In this document: piece after piece, positions 36,245-44,384 of the stretch
Layout: every line of letters starts with the position of its first letter
Position numbering within the stretch: the first letter of the stretch is position 1
DNA from: Verrucomicrobiota bacterium
Lineage (GTDB): Bacteria; Verrucomicrobiota; Verrucomicrobiae; Limisphaerales; UBA11358
DNA: 64,000 bases
NCBI GenBank assembly: GCA_014860005.1
Contig: JACZKP010000209.1
Location: forward strand, 1 to 64,000
Direction of reading: 5' to 3'
Made by a program: the position numbers and the translations under genes
Notes under the pieces: generated by a model
Seen by the model: the letters and a program-made list of their open reading frames with translations, nothing else
Told to the model about the DNA's origin: nothing
Databases searched by the model: none

Positions 36245-38175
36245 GGCGTTTGCGGGTTGTTCATTGATCGCGCAGAAACATTTTTCACCGGCGGGCCGTT
36301 GGCGCCCGCCGCGGCGACGTTTTCGGTGCCGGCCTTCGGTTCCTCGCCGCGATCCGGCCGGATGTTAAGATAACTCGCCGCGCGCTCCGCCACCTGCTTG
36401 AACAGGGGCGCGGCCTTTTGCCCACCGTAATAACCCTGCTTCGGTTCATCCAAGACAATCGAGATGCACAACTCGGGATTGTCTGCGGGGAAAAAGCCAA
36501 TGAACGAAGCGATGTATTTGCCGGGCGCATAACCGCGAATCCCTTCGACAGTTTTCTGGGCGGTGCCGGTCTTGCCGGCGACCGTATAATGTTCCAGTTC
36601 CGCTTTGGGCGCCGTGCCGTCGGAGGAGATCACCGTCTTGAGCGCCTGCACCGTCTGTCTTGCCGCAGTTTCGCTGATCACTTGACGAACCCGTTGCGGG
36701 GAGTATTCGGCAACGACATTGCCCTCGCGGTCTTCCAGCCGCCGCACCAGCATTGGCTGCATCAGCCAGCCTTGATTGGCAATGGCGGCCATCGCCATCG
36801 CCATTTGGAGTCGCGTCACACTCACCCCGTGACCCATCGGGATCTGGGCGATGCTGACCTTGCTCCAATCCTTGACCGGATGCACGATGCCCCGGACCTC
36901 GCCCGGCAGGGGAATCCCCGTGCGGCTGCCAAAGCCGAAGTTGCACACGTACTCGTGCAATCGCTGGTTGCCGAGTTTGATACCGATTTTCGCCGCGCCA
37001 ATGTTGGAAGACTTAGTGATGATGTTCTCCACCGACAACACGCCATACGAACCGTGGTCGTGCAAGATCCGTCCCGCAAACGCAAAATGGCCGTGCTCAC
37101 AATCGAACGTGTCGGTCAGCCGCACAACCCGGTCGTTCAAGCCGCCGGACACAGCCACAATTTTGAACGTTGATCCCGGCTCCATCACGTCCGTGATCGC
37201 CCGATTGCGCCGCGCCTCGGCATCGGCACCGGGGCTGTTGGGGTCGAAGTTAGGCAGCGTCGCCAGGGCCAGGATCTCCCCGGTGCGCGGACGCACCACA
37301 ACTCCCGAAGCACTAATGGGCGCGTTCTTCTCCATGCCCTCGGCCAGCGCTGTTTCCAGGAAGTTCTGGATCACCGAGTCAATGGTGAGCACCACATTGA
37401 AACCGTCGCGCGGCTCAACATCCTGCTCCCGGAAAGCCACCACCTCACGGCGACGACTGTCCGTTTCCGTCAACCGCCAGCCACGCACGCCAGCGAGTTT
37501 GCCGTTGAGCGTATGCTCGACGCCATCCACCCCGATGGTCTGACTGAAAGTGGGTGAATTGGTCCGGCCGTCCATGCCCACATAACCGAGCACGTGCGCC
37601 GCGAGTTGTTGGTTCGGATAAACCCGCAACTGATCGTCCAAGGGTTCGGTAAAAATTGCCTTGCGACGCAGGTCACGGAAAAACTTCTGCTGGACTTTTG
37701 GCAGCGCTTCCTCATCCACGCCGAAATCAAGCTGGCTCAAGGCCAACTGAACCTTCTCCCAGGCTTCAACCCGCACCTTGCGCTTTAACACATTCGACAA
37801 GTAGGGTGAGACTTTGCCGTGTTCATTGGTCCGGTAACGCGGGAGCAGGCGCTGGTAAAGCTCGCCCTCGGGCATTTCGAGCAAGGGCGACAGGGCCCGA
37901 GCCACCACCGCCTGATAATTGCTCATCACCGTCGGGTCGGCACAGACCGTTTTAACGAAAATACTCGTGGCCAGGAGATTCCCCCGGACGTCCAGGATGT
38001 CTCCGCGCCGCGGTTCCCGAAGCAGTTCCCGCTGCGTGTTTTGCCGGGCGCGATCGCGCAACTCCTCATGGCGCAACACTTGCAAGTCCACCAGCCGGTA
38101 ACCCAACCCGACAAACGCCGCGCCGAGTAGCAGCAGCAACATAAGCAGGCGTCGAAATTGCAGTCGCTTGGCCAT
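36241..38175 (-). CDS. ftsI: Peptidoglycan transpeptidase FtsI (class B PBP)
   Basis: The 644-residue septal transpeptidase has one N-terminal membrane anchor, the pedestal segment RRGDILDVRGNLLA, and a transpeptidase domain with active-site Ser335 in STFK, the SSN motif at about 389-391 and KTGT at 535-538. No PASTA domains are present. The C-terminal 40 residues are low complexity. It crosslinks septal peptidoglycan with FtsW. Confidence 0.95.
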   Translation of the reverse strand: MAKRLQFRRLLMLLLLLGAAFVGLGYRLVDLQVLRHEELRDRARQNTQRELLREPRRGDILDVRGNLLATSIFVKTVCADPTVMSNYQAVVARALSPLLEMPEGELYQRLLPRYRTNEHGKVSPYLSNVLKRKVRVEAWEKVQLALSQLDFGVDEEALPKVQQKFFRDLRRKAIFTEPLDDQLRVYPNQQLAAHVLGYVGMDGRTNSPTFSQTIGVDGVEHTLNGKLAGVRGWRLTETDSRRREVVAFREQDVEPRDGFNVVLTIDSVIQNFLETALAEGMEKNAPISASGVVVRPRTGEILALATLPNFDPNSPGADAEARRNRAITDVMEPGSTFKIVAVSGGLNDRVVRLTDTFDCEHGHFAFAGRILHDHGSYGVLSVENIITKSSNIGAAKIGIKLGNQRLHEYVCNFGFGSRTGIPLPGEVRGIVHPVKDWSKVSIAQIPMGHGVSVTRLQMAMAMAAIANQGWLMQPMLVRRLEDREGNVVAEYSPQRVRQVISETAARQTVQALKTVISSDGTAPKAELEHYTVAGKTGTAQKTVEGIRGYAPGKYIASFIGFFPADNPELCISIVLDEPKQGYYGGQKAAPLFKQVAERAASYLNIRPDRGEEPKAGTENVAAAGANGPPVKNVSARSMNNPQTP

Positions 38176-38191
38176 GTTTCAAAAAATACCG

Positions 38192-38239
38192 GCCGCCCGT
38201 GGCCATCGGTTCCTCAACCAATGGCGGCACGGACGGCGG
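38192..38239. repeat. 48-bp direct repeat, copy 1 (ftsL-ftsI gap)
   Basis: This 48-bp sequence, beginning GCCGCCCGTGGCCATCGGTT, recurs without change at 38315-38362. Each copy folds as an imperfect hairpin, CCGTGGCCATCGGTT against AACCAATGGCGGCACGG around CCTC. The gap holds no gene. Confidence 0.95.
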
Positions 38240-38314
38240 TAAATCCTAGAATTTCATTCGGTTTCTTCGTGTTGCGCCAACGCCTTCCTGGCCTGGCGGT
38301 ACTAAATTCTGCCA

Positions 38315-38362
38315 GCCGCCCGTGGCCATCGGTTCCTCAACCAATGGCGGCACGGACGGCGG
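38315..38362. repeat. 48-bp direct repeat, copy 2 (ftsL-ftsI gap)
   Basis: Identical to copy 1 at 38192-38239, with starts 123 bp apart. Copy 2 lies 21 bp downstream of the ftsL stop in the direction of transcription and copy 1 lies 16 bp upstream of the ftsI start, so the ribosome-binding region of ftsI is next to a hairpin. Confidence 0.95.
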
Positions 38363-38383
38363 CAAAAAAGTCTTCATTTGCTT

Positions 38384-38764
38384 TCAAGGCCCCAGGGATG
38401 TGCGGGAGTCGCGTCCAGCAAAACTGTTCTCCGTCGGGTCGTCCGTTACCGTGAGCGGCTCCGGCAATCGCCAGACCTGCGACGGTTGCACCGGCACCAA
38501 GCCCAGTTTCAATTCCGGCAGACGTTCTCTGAGTTTCATGGGCGACCGCAGCGTCGCGAACTGGGTGTTCAGTTTCTGGTTCTGCTCCTGCAAGCCGGCC
38601 AGACGGATTTCCCGCTGCTTCATCTGGTGGCCCAGTTCCGCAATCTGGCTTTTCTGCCACACGTAGCCCACGCCCGAGCCGCCGATGAATGCGCACAACA
38701 TGAAGGCCTTCAACGCGGGTCCAAAACGGACCGCCGCCGATTGATGTTTGCGATTTCGTGCCAT
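38384..38764 (-). CDS. ftsL: Cell division protein FtsL-like
   Basis: The 126-residue bitopic protein has a basic N-terminus, one membrane segment (about 18-36) and a leucine/glutamine-rich coiled coil (about 38-75: QKSQIAELGHQMKQREIRL and on), followed by a Pro-rich tail. Sequence conservation of FtsL is low; topology and position between rsmH and ftsI identify it. The ATG overlaps the rsmH stop as TAATG. Confidence 0.8.
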   Translation of the reverse strand: MARNRKHQSAAVRFGPALKAFMLCAFIGGSGVGYVWQKSQIAELGHQMKQREIRLAGLQEQNQKLNTQFATLRSPMKLRERLPELKLGLVPVQPSQVWRLPEPLTVTDDPTENSFAGRDSRTSLGP

Positions 38765-39693
38765 TACATTTTCTCCATCACCCGCAGTTGCGCGCTGCGG
38801 CTGCGCGGATTCACCGCCAGTTCCGCCGCACCGGGTTTCAACGCCTTGCGGGTCACCCGGCTTAACTCGGGCGTGCGCGGTTCGCGCAACTCCGGAACGT
38901 CCACTCCTCCGGTGAACGTGTAATCCCGCGCCCGCGCGCGCCCGAAATCTTTCACCACCCGGTCTTCCAGCGAATGAAACGTTATGACCGCCAGCCGTCC
39001 GCCGGGCTTGAGAATCTTGAGGGCCGCTGCCAATCCCCGTGTCAATGATCCGATCTCGTCATTCACTGCCAGTCGCAATGCCTGAAAAACTTTGGTGGCC
39101 GGATGCGTCCGCCGGCCCGCCCGCGGCGACAACCGCTCGATCAACTCCGCCAGTTGCCGCGTCGTCTTGAACGGTTGCTGTTCCCGGTCATGTGCAATCG
39201 CCCTTGCCAGCCGCCGGGAATCCCGCTCGCCGCCCAGTTCCCAAAAAATCCTCGCCAGTTCTTCCGCCCCCGCCGTGTTCACCAAGCCCGCGGCGGTCTG
39301 GCGCTGCCGCGTGTCCATCCGCATATCCAGCGGCCCGTCTTGCTGAAAACTGAAGCCGCGCTCCGGCACATCCAGTTGCGGCGAACTCACGCCCAGATCC
39401 AGCAATACCCCGTCGCAACTGCCGGCGGGAACCCAGCCCGCCAAATCCGCAAAATTACCCCGCACAATCTCAAAGCGCCCCGCGTACTCCGCAAACCGCA
39501 TCCGCGCAGCCTCCACTGCGTCACCGTCACGATCACACCCAAACAGCCAGCCTCCCGGCGTGCTGGCCGCCAAAATGGCCGCCGCGTGCCCCGCCCCCCC
39601 GAGCGTTCCATCAACGTATCGCCCACCCGTTCGTGGCTTCAGTGCCTCCAGCACCTCCGCCATCATCACCGGCCTGTGAGCGAAATCGGGCAC
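38764..39693 (-). CDS. rsmH: 16S rRNA (cytosine(1402)-N(4))-methyltransferase
   Basis: The SAM-dependent enzyme (also MraW) methylates C1402 of 16S rRNA. HRPVMMAEVLEAL, VDGTLGGAGHAAAIL, GCDRDGDAV, LLDLGVSSPQLD.PERGFSF-like and VITFHSLEDRVVKDF segments are all present. I prefer the GTG at 39693, which gives MPDFAHRPVM and has GGAGAA 12 bases upstream; a GTG at 39762 would add 23 residues and overlap the previous gene by 34 bp. Confidence 0.93.
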   Translation of the reverse strand: MPDFAHRPVMMAEVLEALKPRTGGRYVDGTLGGAGHAAAILAASTPGGWLFGCDRDGDAVEAARMRFAEYAGRFEIVRGNFADLAGWVPAGSCDGVLLDLGVSSPQLDVPERGFSFQQDGPLDMRMDTRQRQTAAGLVNTAGAEELARIFWELGGERDSRRLARAIAHDREQQPFKTTRQLAELIERLSPRAGRRTHPATKVFQALRLAVNDEIGSLTRGLAAALKILKPGGRLAVITFHSLEDRVVKDFGRARARDYTFTGGVDVPELREPRTPELSRVTRKALKPGAAELAVNPRSRSAQLRVMEKM

Positions 39694-39728
39694 TGTGCCT
39701 GAGTTCTCCGCGCGACCTTGGGTCGGTG

Positions 39729-40295
39729 CTAATGAAAAATCCGGGCGCTCAACCGGCGCCACGCACCACCAGTCATTGCCGACGGGTCCGACGTCCCCGA
39801 CTGTGGGGCGCGTTTGTCCGGCGCGGGCGACTTCATGACAGGCACGATTTCGAGATCGGCGTCACTCAAGTCGTTGCGCACCACCCGCACTTGGTCCAGG
39901 TGAAGCTCGCCCTGAACGGACCCTTTCGTGAAGCACGGGCTGCGCGACTCGATGCGCGGAACCGATGACGCCGCGCGCGAAAACAGATTCACGCGGCCCC
40001 ACCACTGGCTCAACCAACGCCCCGCACCGCTCCAACCCACACGGCGCGCCGCCCGTCCGGGCGAAGCGCTCGCGGAAGCCGGCGGCGCACTCGCCACCCG
40101 CACCGGACGCTTGTATTCGACCTCGGACGGCTGGCGGACGGCTGTAGCCGCACCGGCCTCGGTCGTAAAAGGGTTTCTCGGCGAAATAAACTTGGGCAGC
40201 CGCAGATGCTCGTGCATGCGATAGCGACTTGTGACTTCCTGGCCGCCCACCAGACTTTTTCCCGCCGTTAGTAATCTTCCCAAGCTCATGATCAT
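39729..40295 (-). CDS. Uncharacterised dcw-associated protein between mraZ and rsmH
   Basis: The 188-residue product has a conserved-looking N-terminus (MSLGRLLTAGKSLVGGQ, then RYRMHEHLRLPKFISPRNPF), a basic, Ala/Arg/Ser-rich middle, and a C-terminal segment LHLDQVRVVRNDLSDADLEIVPV. No membrane segment or known domain is visible. Its ATG overlaps the mraZ stop as ATGA, so it is translated with mraZ. The usual order is mraZ followed directly by rsmH. Confidence 0.75.
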   Translation of the reverse strand: MIMSLGRLLTAGKSLVGGQEVTSRYRMHEHLRLPKFISPRNPFTTEAGAATAVRQPSEVEYKRPVRVASAPPASASASPGRAARRVGWSGAGRWLSQWWGRVNLFSRAASSVPRIESRSPCFTKGSVQGELHLDQVRVVRNDLSDADLEIVPVMKSPAPDKRAPQSGTSDPSAMTGGAWRRLSARIFH

Positions 40296-40756
40296 TCCAT
40301 CAGTTTGAAAGCTTCCGTGGCCATGACGGCATCGGACGCCTTGATCTTTTCATATCGCTCTGGATTCCAAATCTCGAATCGGTCCAACAACCCGACCAAA
40401 ACCGCTTCACTACCAATCGCCGCCTTGCGCGCCATCTCTTCGGGCAGACAAATGCGCCCGCTCTTGTCCGCCGCGACCTGCACCGATTCGCCGCCGATAA
40501 TGCGCTTGAGCACGGTCTTGCTCGGGTCGCTGTTCGGCATCGCGTCAATCGTCGCCATCAACTCCGCCATTTCTTTGGGCGGCAAAACGCGCAGACATTC
40601 CCCAATGGGCGACTTGGGCCAGACAATTACTGTGAACTCGACGCTTCCTTCGCTCGGCAGCCACTTGGCCGGCACTTGAACCCGCCGCTTCTGATCCACC
40701 CCATGGCGGTAAAGCGAGTTATAGTAAATCTGCTCAACTTTGTTCTCGGTCGGCAT
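40292..40756 (-). CDS. mraZ: Transcriptional regulator MraZ
   Basis: The 154-residue protein has two AbrB-like SpoVT half-domains, marked by DQKRRVQVPAKW and DKSGRICLPEEM (DxxxR pattern). MraZ represses the dcw cluster from direct repeats upstream of its own gene. I start at MPTENKVEQIY; the upstream GTG at 40798 lies inside the putative operator. It is the first gene of the cluster and overlaps the next gene as ATGA. Confidence 0.93.
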   Translation of the reverse strand: MPTENKVEQIYYNSLYRHGVDQKRRVQVPAKWLPSEGSVEFTVIVWPKSPIGECLRVLPPKEMAELMATIDAMPNSDPSKTVLKRIIGGESVQVAADKSGRICLPEEMARKAAIGSEAVLVGLLDRFEIWNPERYEKIKASDAVMATEAFKLME

Positions 40757-40786
40757 CTTGTTCACATCATGGGCTGCGAACGGCCT

Positions 40787-40827
40787 TTTGCCCCACAACG
40801 ATGTTCTTTTACGCCTCTTTGCCCCAC
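40787..40827 (-). promoter_or_regulatory. Candidate MraZ operator
   Basis: On the minus strand GTGGGGCAAA occurs twice (40796-40787 and 40827-40818), with starts 31 bp apart, about three helical turns, just upstream of mraZ. MraZ of E. coli binds repeated TGGGN boxes in the same place, so TGGGG is a reasonable match. The longer spacing differs from the 10-bp spacing known in E. coli. Confidence 0.55.
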
Positions 40828-40862
40828 TCGGTCAACAAGAATTCTGCTCAGTTACTCAAAAG

Positions 40863-40871
40863 TTATTCACA
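40863..40871 (+). promoter_or_regulatory. DnaA-box-like sequence upstream of mraZ
   Basis: TTATTCACA matches the DnaA box consensus TTATNCACA exactly. It lies in the 288-bp divergent region between mraZ and queA, next to an inverted pair TTCAC/GTGAA. A single box can occur by chance in a region this long. Confidence 0.25.
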
Positions 40872-41044
40872 ACCGTTCACCAACTGTGAATTGTAACCGG
40901 GGAAACAGAAATACCCACTAGATATTGTGGTGTGACCAACAGCCAGAACACAATTCGCCGTGCCACCGACTTCAAGGCCCTTTCCGCACTCAGTGCCTCG
41001 CCCGGATTGTCCTGCCCCCGATCGCCTGTTAGTCTCCCGCTACG

Positions 41045-42121
41045 ATGCGAACTGCCGATTTTGATTATTCCCTGCCGCCGGAGTTGATCGCGCAACACCC
41101 AACATCGCGGCGCGATGAATCCCGGCTGCTTGTACTTGATCGCGAGTCAGGTCGCGTGGATCACCAACGATTCGCTGATCTTCCTGCTTACCTGAAACCT
41201 GGCGATGTGTTGGTGCTGAACAATTCGCGCGTGATCCCAGCGCGGCTTCGCGGCGTGAATGAACGGACTGGAGGCAGGTTTGAAATCCTGTTGCTCGAAG
41301 AAAACGCGCGCAACGACTGGTGGGTGATGATGCGTCCCGGCAAACGCGCGCGCATCGGCATGTGCATAACACTACTCGCAACGGACGGAAATCCCGCGGG
41401 CGTTTGCGCCATCGTCAAGGATGTGAACAACGAAGGTCATCGGCGACTGCTATTTGATGCGACAGATAACATTGAAGAAATCTTGCCGCAGTTGGGTGAA
41501 GTACCGTTGCCACCGTACATCACACGCACGGATTCTGAAAACTCCACCGAAGACCGCGAGCGTTACCAGACTGTTTTCGCACAGCCGTCCGGCTCCGTGG
41601 CCGCACCCACTGCGGGACTTCACTTTACCGAAGCACTGCTTCAGAAAATCAAAGCACTCGGGGTGAACGTGCAGTTCGTGACTCTGCACGTCGGTTTGGC
41701 AACGTTCGCGCCAGTCAAAGTTGAAAATCTCTCGGCTCACAACATGCATGAAGAACGCTACGAAGTCAGCGACGCCACGGCGCAGGCGGTGAACGCGGCC
41801 AAGGCCGCTGGCCGGCGCGTGATTGCTGTCGGCACCACAACCGTGCGCGTCATGGAGACGATCGCGGCGCGTCACGGTGGCAGGTGCGTGGCGGAACGTG
41901 GCCGCACACGGATTTTCATTCATCCGCCTTACGACTTCCGGCTGGCGGACGCGTTGCTCACCAACTTTCATCTCCCCTGCTCCACCTTGCTGATGCTGGT
42001 GAGTGCCTTCGCCGCGCCGGGCGCAACGCTCGGAAAAGACATGGTATTGACGGCTTACGCGGAGGCCATTGCCGAACGCTACCGGTTCTTCAGTTACGGC
42101 GATGCGATGTTTGTGCTGTGA
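41045..42121 (+). CDS. queA: S-adenosylmethionine:tRNA ribosyltransferase-isomerase
   Basis: The 358-residue enzyme makes epoxyqueuosine at the tRNA wobble position. MRTADFDYSLPPELIAQHP, LNNSRVIPARLRG, FAQPSGSVAAPTAGLHFT, TLHVGLATFAPVK and LLTNFHLPCSTLLMLVSAF are diagnostic. It is transcribed away from mraZ. A possible -10 (TAGTCT, 41030-41035) with TTGTCC 17 bp upstream ends only 9 bp before the ATG, so the leader would be very short. Confidence 0.95.
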   Translation: MRTADFDYSLPPELIAQHPTSRRDESRLLVLDRESGRVDHQRFADLPAYLKPGDVLVLNNSRVIPARLRGVNERTGGRFEILLLEENARNDWWVMMRPGKRARIGMCITLLATDGNPAGVCAIVKDVNNEGHRRLLFDATDNIEEILPQLGEVPLPPYITRTDSENSTEDRERYQTVFAQPSGSVAAPTAGLHFTEALLQKIKALGVNVQFVTLHVGLATFAPVKVENLSAHNMHEERYEVSDATAQAVNAAKAAGRRVIAVGTTTVRVMETIAARHGGRCVAERGRTRIFIHPPYDFRLADALLTNFHLPCSTLLMLVSAFAAPGATLGKDMVLTAYAEAIAERYRFFSYGDAMFVL

Positions 42122-42173
42122 AAAGATATCACTCCTCCGCGTTCAAATATGAGGGGCAAACTCTGGTGGCACG

Positions 42174-42929
42174 TTGAAGACTAAACCTAAAACAGAAAAC
42201 CTGAAAACCGAACCTCCGGCCCTGCCTTTTGTTCTGGTCAACATGGCCATGACAGCCGATGGAAAAATTGCCACCGCCAACCGCGCCGTGTCTTCCTTCG
42301 GCAGCGCGCGGGATCACGATCATCTGCTCGAACTGCGTGCCACCGCGGACGCCGTGATGGCAGGCGCTCGCACCGTGGACTTGAACCCCATCAACCTCGG
42401 ACCAGGTCCCGGGAAATTTCGCCGTCGTCGCCTCCAACGCGGTCTGGCCGAATACAACCTGCGCATCATCATCAGCGGTTCGGGCACGCTTAATCCCAAC
42501 GCCGAAGTATTCAAGCATCGCTTCTCGCCAATCATCATTCTCACCACGGAACGCGCTACGAAGACCCAATTGGGCCGACTGCGTGCCGTCGCTGACGCTG
42601 TCAAAGTCTGCGGTCGCCGCGAAATTGATTTCCGGGCTGCGCTCCGCTGGCTGCACGCACATTGGAGGGTGAAGCGACTGCTTTGCGAAGGCGGAGGTGA
42701 ACTCAACGATGCGCTGTTCCGCGCCGGCTTGGTGAATGAATTACATCTGACCGTGTGCCCCAAAATCTTTGGAGGACATCGCGCCCCCACCATCGCCGAC
42801 GGACTCGGCGCCGCCTGTCTGGCACACGCAACGTCCCTCGAACTGACCTCGTCACGGCGCGTGGGGGACGAAATGTTTTTGGTCTATCGAGTGAATGCCG
42901 CTCACACGACACCGGTCAGCAAGAAATGA
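42174..42929 (+). CDS. RibD C-terminal-domain reductase
   Basis: The 251-residue protein is a stand-alone RibD_C (dihydrofolate reductase-like) domain with VNMAMTADGKIA, GSARDHDHLLELRATADAVMAGARTV, EGGGELNDALFRAGLVNELHLTV and PKIFGG. In riboflavin synthesis this domain reduces the 5-phosphoribosylaminouracil intermediate with NADPH. Stand-alone relatives may act there or elsewhere. The start is a TTG; the first ATG (42243) falls inside the first beta strand. Gap to queA is 52 bp. Confidence 0.8.
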   Translation: MKTKPKTENLKTEPPALPFVLVNMAMTADGKIATANRAVSSFGSARDHDHLLELRATADAVMAGARTVDLNPINLGPGPGKFRRRRLQRGLAEYNLRIIISGSGTLNPNAEVFKHRFSPIIILTTERATKTQLGRLRAVADAVKVCGRREIDFRAALRWLHAHWRVKRLLCEGGGELNDALFRAGLVNELHLTVCPKIFGGHRAPTIADGLGAACLAHATSLELTSSRRVGDEMFLVYRVNAAHTTPVSKK

Positions 42930-42984
42930 TTCTGTGAAGGTCAGAGGGCATTGACGTCACTCAGTGTGAAAGAGCTACGGGCGA

Positions 42985-44334
42985 TCAGTCCATTTCGCTC
43001 AGTCCGCGGGACGCCCTAATAATTCCCTCCACCATCACGCTGCCCAGTCCGTCGCCGTAGAAACTCACACTCGCCTCGTAACCACCCTTGCGATATTCCT
43101 CCGCTGGCAGGATGTAGCTCACCCATTCGTCCGCCAAGCCGCCGATGGTTATGTGACCTGCACCCGTGATGGCACGCGCCTTGGTCTTGGCTTCCATACC
43201 CAACTGCGCCGCCATTTCGCCCGGCACGCCCAGGATGACAAGGTCGCCCAACCGGAACGCGGTGCTTCGTGTCTGCGTCGGCTGCAAGGCGTCCAAGAAA
43301 CCCCGCATCATCTTCTCATTCAAACCGTATTCCGACCCACCAGTTTTCATGAAATCCGGATGCCACGTTGTTTTGGGCAACGCAATCACCTCGGTATAAA
43401 AACCAAAACTCTTCACTTCGCGTGGTTGTGTCTTTTCCCATACGCGCCACGCCTGGATGCCCATGTCGCGGCCATAACGTTCCGCGCGCTCCCAGTTGCT
43501 TGCGCTCTCCGCAGGCGGTACCGGCGATTGGTCACCTTCTGCGCCGTTGTAAAACATGGCCGTGACCCCTTGACCAATTAGCGCCTCCACGGTGCGCTGC
43601 AAATGTCCCGGCCAATCGCCGGAGAAAAGCATGTCCTCCTCACTCATGAACGTGGGGTGCGCCGTCCAGTTGACCAGCACAGCCAACGGCTTGCCGCCGC
43701 GCGTATCCACGCGTGTGACTGTCAAATCCGTGTCATGGGTCGTGAGCCCGCGCCGGCGATTGCGATTACGATCCAGCACGGCCACCGTGGTCGAGCCGGC
43801 GACAACCGGGGTCAACTTGCGCCCAGCTTCGCGGATCACCGCGGCGAGTTTCTCGGCCGTGTGCTCGAATAATTCTTTGTGGAAGACGCCCACTTGCGGA
43901 ATGCCGAATCTGTTGCCCGGGTGCAGCGCCATCATGTCAAAGCTTGTATGCGTGTGGCTGGGCAAGAGCATGATTTGATCAGCGCTCCAGCCATTCGAGG
44001 AGAGACGCTCTATCACTGCAGCCTTGAATTGGGGTGGGAACGCCAGCACATCGGCCGTGATCAGCGCGAACTTCCGTTCGCCATTCGCCAGCACCAGGGC
44101 TTTGGCCCAGACCGCGTCATGCACTCCAACAGCAGGCTTGCTCATCCGCGTACCGTAGCCGCCCAGTCCGGCTTTCATTTCCAAGGGCGGCGTGAGATTT
44201 ACACGGGCGACGCCGGCCTCCAGCGTCGAAGCTTCGGCGGCTCGAGCTGGAACTGGTGAGCAAACCAATCCGCAGAGCAGGACCAGAAAAGCCGCAAGGC
44301 CCGGGAACTTCTGGAGGCTGTCATTGAGTTTCAT
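42985..44334 (-). CDS. Secreted neutral/alkaline ceramidase-like hydrolase
   Basis: The 449-residue product has a signal peptide (MKLNDSLQKF..., cleavage near ARAAE) and resembles the N-terminal domain of neutral ceramidases: VNLTPPLEMKAGLGGYG, LLPSHTHTSFD with the zinc-binding His pair, WTAHPTFMSEEDMLFSGDWPG and YNGAEGDQSP. Many members in environmental bacteria have unknown substrates. Most canonical ceramidases also have a C-terminal immunoglobulin-like domain, absent here. It follows the CocE-like hydrolase by 50 bp. Confidence 0.8.
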   Translation of the reverse strand: MKLNDSLQKFPGLAAFLVLLCGLVCSPVPARAAEASTLEAGVARVNLTPPLEMKAGLGGYGTRMSKPAVGVHDAVWAKALVLANGERKFALITADVLAFPPQFKAAVIERLSSNGWSADQIMLLPSHTHTSFDMMALHPGNRFGIPQVGVFHKELFEHTAEKLAAVIREAGRKLTPVVAGSTTVAVLDRNRNRRRGLTTHDTDLTVTRVDTRGGKPLAVLVNWTAHPTFMSEEDMLFSGDWPGHLQRTVEALIGQGVTAMFYNGAEGDQSPVPPAESASNWERAERYGRDMGIQAWRVWEKTQPREVKSFGFYTEVIALPKTTWHPDFMKTGGSEYGLNEKMMRGFLDALQPTQTRSTAFRLGDLVILGVPGEMAAQLGMEAKTKARAITGAGHITIGGLADEWVSYILPAEEYRKGGYEASVSFYGDGLGSVMVEGIIRASRGLSEMD

Positions 44335-44384
44335 AGGCAGAGAGGTGAGGCGGTGCAAAGTGGTATTGGCCCGTGGCAGTTTGT

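Noticed and set aside
38192..38362. Direct repeats that might suggest a CRISPR array
   Set aside because: Only two copies, each hairpin-forming, with a 75-bp spacer and no cas genes nearby.
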